Source: an uncultured Clostridium sp.
Lineage (GTDB): Bacteria > Bacillota > Clostridia > TANB77 > CAG-508
Reading direction: 5' to 3'
DNA: 29,497 bases
NCBI GenBank assembly: GCA_900554815.1
Contig: USIO01000018.1
Location: 1-29,497 of the forward strand
Both the position numbers and the translations under genes were made by a program. Position 1 is the stretch's first letter; every line of letters starts with the position of its first letter. The notes under the pieces were generated by a model, which made no database searches, was not told the DNA's origin, and saw nothing but the letters and a program-made list of their open reading frames with translations. Of this stretch, positions 24,873 through 29,497 are shown piece after piece.

Positions 24873-27800
24873 TTATGCCTTTACTTCGGAATTCTCAGTA
24901 TTTTCTACGTTTTCTGCATTTTCTTGTTTTTCTGTATTTATATGTGTATTTCTATACATATTCATACCGGTTCCTGCTGGAATTAGTTTTCCTATAATTA
25001 CATTTTCTTTTAGTCCAATTAAGTGGTCTATTTTTCCTTTTATTGCAGCTTCTGTTAATACTCTTGTTGTTTCTTGGAATGATGCTGCAGATAAGAAGCT
25101 CTCTGTTGCAAGAGAAGCTTTTGTAATACCTAATAATGTTCTTCTTCCCTTTGCCTCTTTTTTGCCTTCTTCTTTCATCTGATTATTTAGTTCATTAAAT
25201 TCATTAGTATCTATTAAAGCTCCTGGTAATAAGCCTGTGTCTCCTCCATCTTCTATTTTAATGCGTTTTAGCATTTGTCTTCCAATTACTTCAATATGTT
25301 TGTCATTTATGTCAACGCCTTGGTTTCTATATACCTTTTGTACCTCTGAAATAAGGTATTCGTACACTCCTTCTGCACCTTTAATAGAAAGAATATCATT
25401 TGGATTTATAGATCCTTCTGTAATAGCATCTCCCGCTTCTACTACGTCTCCCTCTTTTACTTTTAATTTAGCACCAAAGCTTACTATATATGTTTTACTA
25501 TTGTCTTTTCCTGTTATAACAACTTCTTTTCTTTTCTTGTCATCTGAAATAGAAACTGTTCCAGCAATTTCAGAAATTATTGCTAGTCCCTTTGGTTTTC
25601 TAGCTTCGAATAGTTCCTCCACTCTAGGAAGACCTTGCGTAATGTCTCCACCAGCAACACCACCATTATGAATAGTTCTCATTGTTAATTGTGTACCTGG
25701 TTCTCCAATTGATTGTGCAGCTATAATACCAATAGCCTCACCAATTTGAGCTTTTTCATGAGTTGCTAACCCCATTCCATAGCATTTTGCACAAACTCCA
25801 TGTTTTGTTTTACATGCTAATACAGAACGTACTTTTACTTTTTCAATTCCAGCTGATATAATTTTATTTGCTATTTTTTCTGTAATCATAGTATTAGTGT
25901 CTGCAATTATTTCTTTTGTTTCAGGATTAGTAATATCTTCTATAGGATATCTTCCTATTAGTCTTTCTGTTAAATTTTCGATTACTTGGTTTCCATCTTT
26001 AATATCATATAAAAGAATTCCTTCATTTGTTCCGCAATCTTCTTCTCTTACAATAATGTCTTGAGCTACATCAACTAATCTTCTAGTTAAATATCCAGAG
26101 TCTGCCGTTCTTAAAGCTGTATCTGCTAATCCTTTTCTAGCCCCATGAGAAGAAATAAAATACTCTAAAACATCTAAGCCTTCTCTAAAGCAAGACTTAA
26201 TTGGTATTTCAACTGTTTTACCTGTTGTACTTGCCATTAATCCACGCATACCTGCAATTTGTCTTAATTGGCTCATATTTCCGTCTTGCTCCAGATTGTG
26301 CCATCATAAATATTGGATTTAGTTCATCAAAGTTTTCTTTCATGGCATTTGCAACATCATTTGTTGTGTTTTCCCAAATTTTAATTACTTGGTTATATCT
26401 TTCATCATTAGTAATTAATCCTCTTTTATATTGTTTTGCAACTTCTTCAACTTGTTTTTCCGCTTCTTCTAATAATTCTTTTTTCTTTTCTGGAACTGCA
26501 ACATCTGCAACAGAAACAGTAATTGCACCTTTTGTAGAATAATGGTACCCTGTTTTCTTAATATAGTCTAATAACTCTGCTGTTCTAGATAATCCATGTT
26601 CATTAATACATTTTGCAACAATGCTTGCAATATTCTTTTTTGCAACTGGAAAATTAATTTCTAATTCAAAAATATTTTCTGGATTACTTCTGTCTACAAA
26701 TCCTAAATCTTGTGGTATTCCTTGGTTATATATTATTCTTCCTACTGTTGTTTCAATTGCTTTTGTTTTTAGTTCTCCATTTACTTCTATTGTTCTTCTT
26801 ACTTTTATTTTTGCATGAAGCCCTAAATCTCCATTTTGATATGCTAGTAAAGCTTCGTCTTCGTCTTTAAAATACATTCCTTCGCCAGGTTCATTTGGTG
26901 CGTTCATTGTTAAATAATAGCTTCCTAGAATCATATCTTGTGTTGGTACTGTTACAGGTTTTCCATCTTGTGGTTTTAGTAAATTATTAACAGAAAGCAT
27001 TAAAAATCTTGCTTCTGCTTGTGCTTCTGGAGACAATGGAACATGTGCCGCCATTTGATCCCCGTCAAAGTCAGCATTAAAAGCTGTACATACAAGTGGG
27101 TGTAATTTTATTGCTCTACCTTCTACTAATACTGGTTCAAATGCTTGTATACCTAGTCTATGTAATGTTGGTGCACGGTTTAACATAACAGGATGGTCAT
27201 GTATTACTTCTTCTAGTATATCCCATACTTCTGGGCGTAATCTTTCTACCATTCTTTTTGCATTTTTTATATTATGTGCAATTCCTCTGCCAACTAGTTC
27301 TTTCATAACAAATGGTTTAAATAATTCTACTGCCATTTCTTTTGGTAATCCACATTGATAAATTTTTAGTTCTGGTCCAACAACAATAACAGAACGTCCT
27401 GAGTAATCAACTCTTTTTCCTAAAAGATTTTGACGAAATCTACCCTGTTTTCCCTTTAGCATATCTGATAATGATTTTAAAGGTCTATTTCCTGCTCCTG
27501 TTACCGGTCTCCCTCTTCTCGAATTATCTATTAATGCATCTACCGATTCTTGTAGCATTCTTTTTTCATTTCTTACAATTATTTCTGGTGCTCCTAATTC
27601 AAGTAATCTTTTTAATCTATTGTTTCTATTAATAACTCTTCTATATAAATCGTTTAAGTCAGATGTTGCAAATCTTCCTCCATCTAGTTGTACCATTGGT
27701 CTTAGTTCTGGTGGAATAACTGGTATTACATTCATTACCATCCACTCTGGTCTGTTTCCTGAGGTTCTGAAAGATTCTATAGTATCTAATCTTTTAATTA

Positions 27801-28419
27801 GTTTTACCTTCTTTTGTTCACTTGCTTTTGTTAATTCCTTTTTTAGTTTTTCAGATAATTTGTCTAAGTCTATTTCTTCTAGTAGTTTTCTAATAGCTTG
27901 TGCACCCATTTCTGCCTTAAAAGAATCTTTTCCATATTTTTCTATTGCTTCATGGTATTCTTTTTCTGTTAAGATTTGTGTGTTTGTTAGTCCAGAAGTA
28001 CCTTTATCTGTAACAATATAGTTAGCAAAATAAATAACTTTTTCTAAGCTTCTTGGAGAAATGTCTAGCATTAATCCAATTCTGCTAGGAATACCTTTAA
28101 AATACCAAATGTGTGCAACTGGTGCTGCTAGTTCAATATGCCCCATTCTTTCACGCCTTACTTTAGATTTTGTTACTTCAACACCACATCTATCGCAAAC
28201 AATTCCTTTATATCTTACCCTTTTGTATTTTCCACAATGGCATTCCCAGTCTTTTGTTGGTCCAAATATTTTCTCACAAAATAGACCATCTTTTTCTGGT
28301 TTTAATGTTCTGTAATTAATTGTTTCTGGCTTTTTAACTTCTCCTTTAGACCATTCTCTAATCTTTTCATCAGAAGCAAGACCAATTTTTAATTTATCGA
28401 ATATTTCTAATTCGTCCAT
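24873..28419 (-). CDS. rpoC: RNA polymerase beta' subunit, read through one CGG +1 site
   Basis: The largest RNA polymerase subunit. The N-terminal zinc motif (CHCGKYKRVRYKGIVCDRC), the catalytic NADFDGDQMA with its three aspartates, and the C-terminal zinc set around CGTNEG and CKTKHGVCAKCYG are all present. Zero-frame reading ends at residue 733 after SGARRKYEPIK. Reading the CGG at 26283-26281 as a +1 glycine (residue 713) gives SGARGNMSQLRQIAGMRGLMA, the universally conserved segment, and continues to a normal C-terminus; the total is 1181 residues, typical for Bacillota. Since the gene is essential and appears single copy here, read-through must be efficient or the sequence is in error. 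AAGGGGGA lies six bases before the ATG. A terminator follows. Confidence 0.97.
26280..26283 (-). other. CGGA +1 decoding site in rpoC
   Basis: The context is AGA CGG AAA. Skipping C gives AGA GGA AAT ATG, restoring SGARGN. Both flanking residues, Arg and Gly, are conserved in the family, so the extra base is pinned to the C. Zero-frame reading stops 20 codons later. Confidence 0.95.
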
Positions 28420-28470
28420 GAAATGTCCCCCTTTATAGAAGTATTTCTACTTTTATAGTCTTTCTTTTAT

Positions 28471-28530
28471 TTAGAGTTATTTCTTTATACACCGCTCGAA
28501 CATATTTTCTAGATAAAGAAATAGCTTTAA
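28471..28530 (-). other. Long hairpin between rpoB and rpoC
   Basis: About 18 paired bases (28471-28488 with 28513-28530, including two G-U pairs) enclose a 24-base loop. It lies within the 144-base rpoB-rpoC spacer with no T run after it, so it is not an obvious terminator. An RNA processing or stabilising element is possible. Confidence 0.45.
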
Positions 28531-28563
28531 ATATGGTAAGACAAACCGTTATTCAATTATTTT

Positions 28564-29497
28564 TTATTCAATTATATCGTCATCATTTAGTAAATTATCT
28601 TCACCTAAATCTGTATCGTCTAAATCCCCAAATAAATCATCGTCTTCAGCTTCTTCAGATTCTTCTATAGCTAGTTCATCCATTTCATCATCTGGTAAAA
28701 CAGCTAATTCATCTTCATTAATGGCCAATTCATCTGGTACAATTTTATCTTGTTCTAGGTTTAGGTCAATTCCTTCCTCAATATTTTCTTTTATTTCTAG
28801 TTCTTCATTGTTTTCAGAATACAGTCTTATATCTAAGCCTAGACTTTGTAATTCTTTTATTAAAACTTTAAAGCCTTCTGGTACTCCTGGTTCTGGAACA
28901 TTTTCTCCCTTAACAATTGCTTCATATGTTTTTACTCTTCCAACAATATCGTCTGATTTTACAGTTAGCATTTCTTGTAGTGTATATGCTGCACCATAAG
29001 CTTCTAATGCCCAAACTTCCATTTCTCCAAAACGTTGTCCACCAAATTGTGCCTTACCTCCTAAAGGTTGTTGTGTTACTAAAGAGTATGGGCCTGTTGA
29101 GCGAGCATGTATTTTGTCATCTACTAAGTGATGTAATTTTAACATATACATTACTCCAACAGTAATTGGTTTATCAAAAGCTTCTCCTGTTCTTCCATCA
29201 TATAAAATGGTTTTTCCATCTTTATTTAATCCTGCTTGTTGAAGTAAATTTTCTATTTCTTCTTCTGATGCTCCATCAAATACTGGTGTTGAAACTTTCC
29301 AGCCTAGCATTCTTGCTGCTGCTCCCAAATGAACTTCTAAAACTTGCCCTAAATTCATACGAGAAGGTACCCCTAATGGGTTTAATACAACATCTACTGG
29401 TGTTCCGGTCTGGCATAAATGGCATATCTTCTTCTGGTAATATACGAGAAATAACACCTTTATTTCCATGTCTACCCGCCATTTTATCTCCAACAGA
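28564..29497 (-). CDS. rpoB: RNA polymerase beta subunit, C-terminal part, read through one CGG +1 site
   Basis: The 3' 310 codons of rpoB, running in from the window edge. It begins SVGDKMAGRHGNKGVISRILP. The zero frame then turns into MPDRNTSRCC. Reading the CGG at 29407-29405 as a +1 glycine gives MPDGTPVDVVLNPLGVPSRMN and the normal C-terminal clamp region (GKAQFGGQRFGEMEVWALEAYGAA in parts). An unusually acidic tail of about 60 residues (DDEMDELAIEESEEAEDDD) follows before TAA, longer than in textbook RpoB. The 5' part is outside the window. Together with rpoC it forms the polymerase operon, and both depend on the same type of read-through. Confidence 0.96.
   Translation of the reverse strand, partial: LLEIKWRVDMEIKVLFLVYYQKKICHLCQTGTPVDVVLNPLGVPSRMNLGQVLEVHLGAAARMLGWKVSTPVFDGASEEEIENLLQQAGLNKDGKTILYDGRTGEAFDKPITVGVMYMLKLHHLVDDKIHARSTGPYSLVTQQPLGGKAQFGGQRFGEMEVWALEAYGAAYTLQEMLTVKSDDIVGRVKTYEAIVKGENVPEPGVPEGFKVLIKELQSLGLDIRLYSENNEELEIKENIEEGIDLNLEQDKIVPDELAINEDELAVLPDDEMDELAIEESEEAEDDDLFGDLDDTDLGEDNLLNDDDIIE
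29404..29407 (-). other. CGGA +1 decoding site in rpoB
   Basis: The context is GAC CGG AAC. Skipping one C gives GAC GGA ACA CCA, restoring PDGTPVD, a conserved part of RpoB. Either of the two adjacent C residues could be the extra one. Zero-frame reading continues 42 codons of nonsense before a stop. Confidence 0.95.

Noticed and set aside
6179..29407. The broken genes as sequencing or assembly errors, or as true pseudogenes
   Set aside because: Nine breaks share the same trinucleotide, codon phase, direction and restored residue, and include essential rpoB, rpoC and plsX. Errors would not respect codon phase, and no other break type occurs in these genes. Only re-sequencing can close this fully.
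6179..29407. CGG simply reassigned to another amino acid
   Set aside because: A one-for-one reassignment would leave the downstream frame unchanged, but at every in-frame CGG the homologous protein continues in the +1 frame.
1..29497. tRNA genes, including a candidate CGG decoder
   Set aside because: No cloverleaf-like segment or GTTCRA-type T loop was noticed in any gap; the gaps are AT-rich and mostly under 250 bases. The decoder must be elsewhere.

Overview
The window comes from a very AT-rich Gram-positive bacterium, most likely a Clostridia-type Bacillota. The evidence is the gene order rpoB-rpoC ... rpsL-rpsG-fusA-tuf and plsX-acpP-rnc-radical SAM, an AddB-type nuclease, purine-rich Shine-Dalgarno sites, sortase-like C-terminal anchors and cohesin-type surface modules. 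Except for leuS and a zincin-like gene, everything lies on the minus strand.

Layout. 1-3412: alpha/beta hydrolase (minus) diverging from leuS (plus). 3419-5818: two paralogous secreted cohesin-like proteins with Asn/Asp and Asn/Thr repeat stalks, then the wreck of a third paralog (signal peptide plus dockerin-like tail) behind a perfect-consensus promoter. 5819-6926: zincin-like protein (HECIH). 13900-6942 (minus): ogg, addB, pgeF, family-4 uracil-DNA glycosylase and a GltD-like flavoprotein, an apparent repair and redox operon. 18165-13978 (minus): plsX, acpP, rnc, an Elp3-like radical SAM gene and a YitT-family membrane protein. 22966-18356 (minus): str operon rpsL-rpsG-fusA-tuf. 24717-23077 (minus): an unrecognised two-gene cassette (45 aa and 499 aa coiled coil) between rpoC and rpsL. 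29497-24873 (minus): 3' part of rpoB, and rpoC.

Main discovery. Six genes (rpoB, rpoC, plsX, the radical SAM gene, the YitT gene and the zincin gene) look broken, nine times in all. Every break is the same: an in-frame CGG codon after which the frame moves +1, so that CGGN is read as one glycine (the C is skipped and GGA or GGT is read). Doing this restores full-length proteins and conserved motifs: SGARGN in RpoC, PDGTPVD in RpoB, GLLNIG in PlsX. By hand inspection, every in-frame CGG in the window is such a site (7 CGGA, 2 CGGT) and none encodes arginine in an intact gene. About 40 other CGG trinucleotides in the coding regions fall in the other two codon phases. The codons before the sites differ, so this does not look like ordinary P-site slippage. 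The simplest reading is a lineage in which CGG is no longer a sense codon and CGGN is decoded as glycine with a +1 step, by quadruplet decoding or by slippage at a vacant A site. The responsible tRNA is not in the window. No tRNA, rRNA, CRISPR array or insertion sequence was seen.
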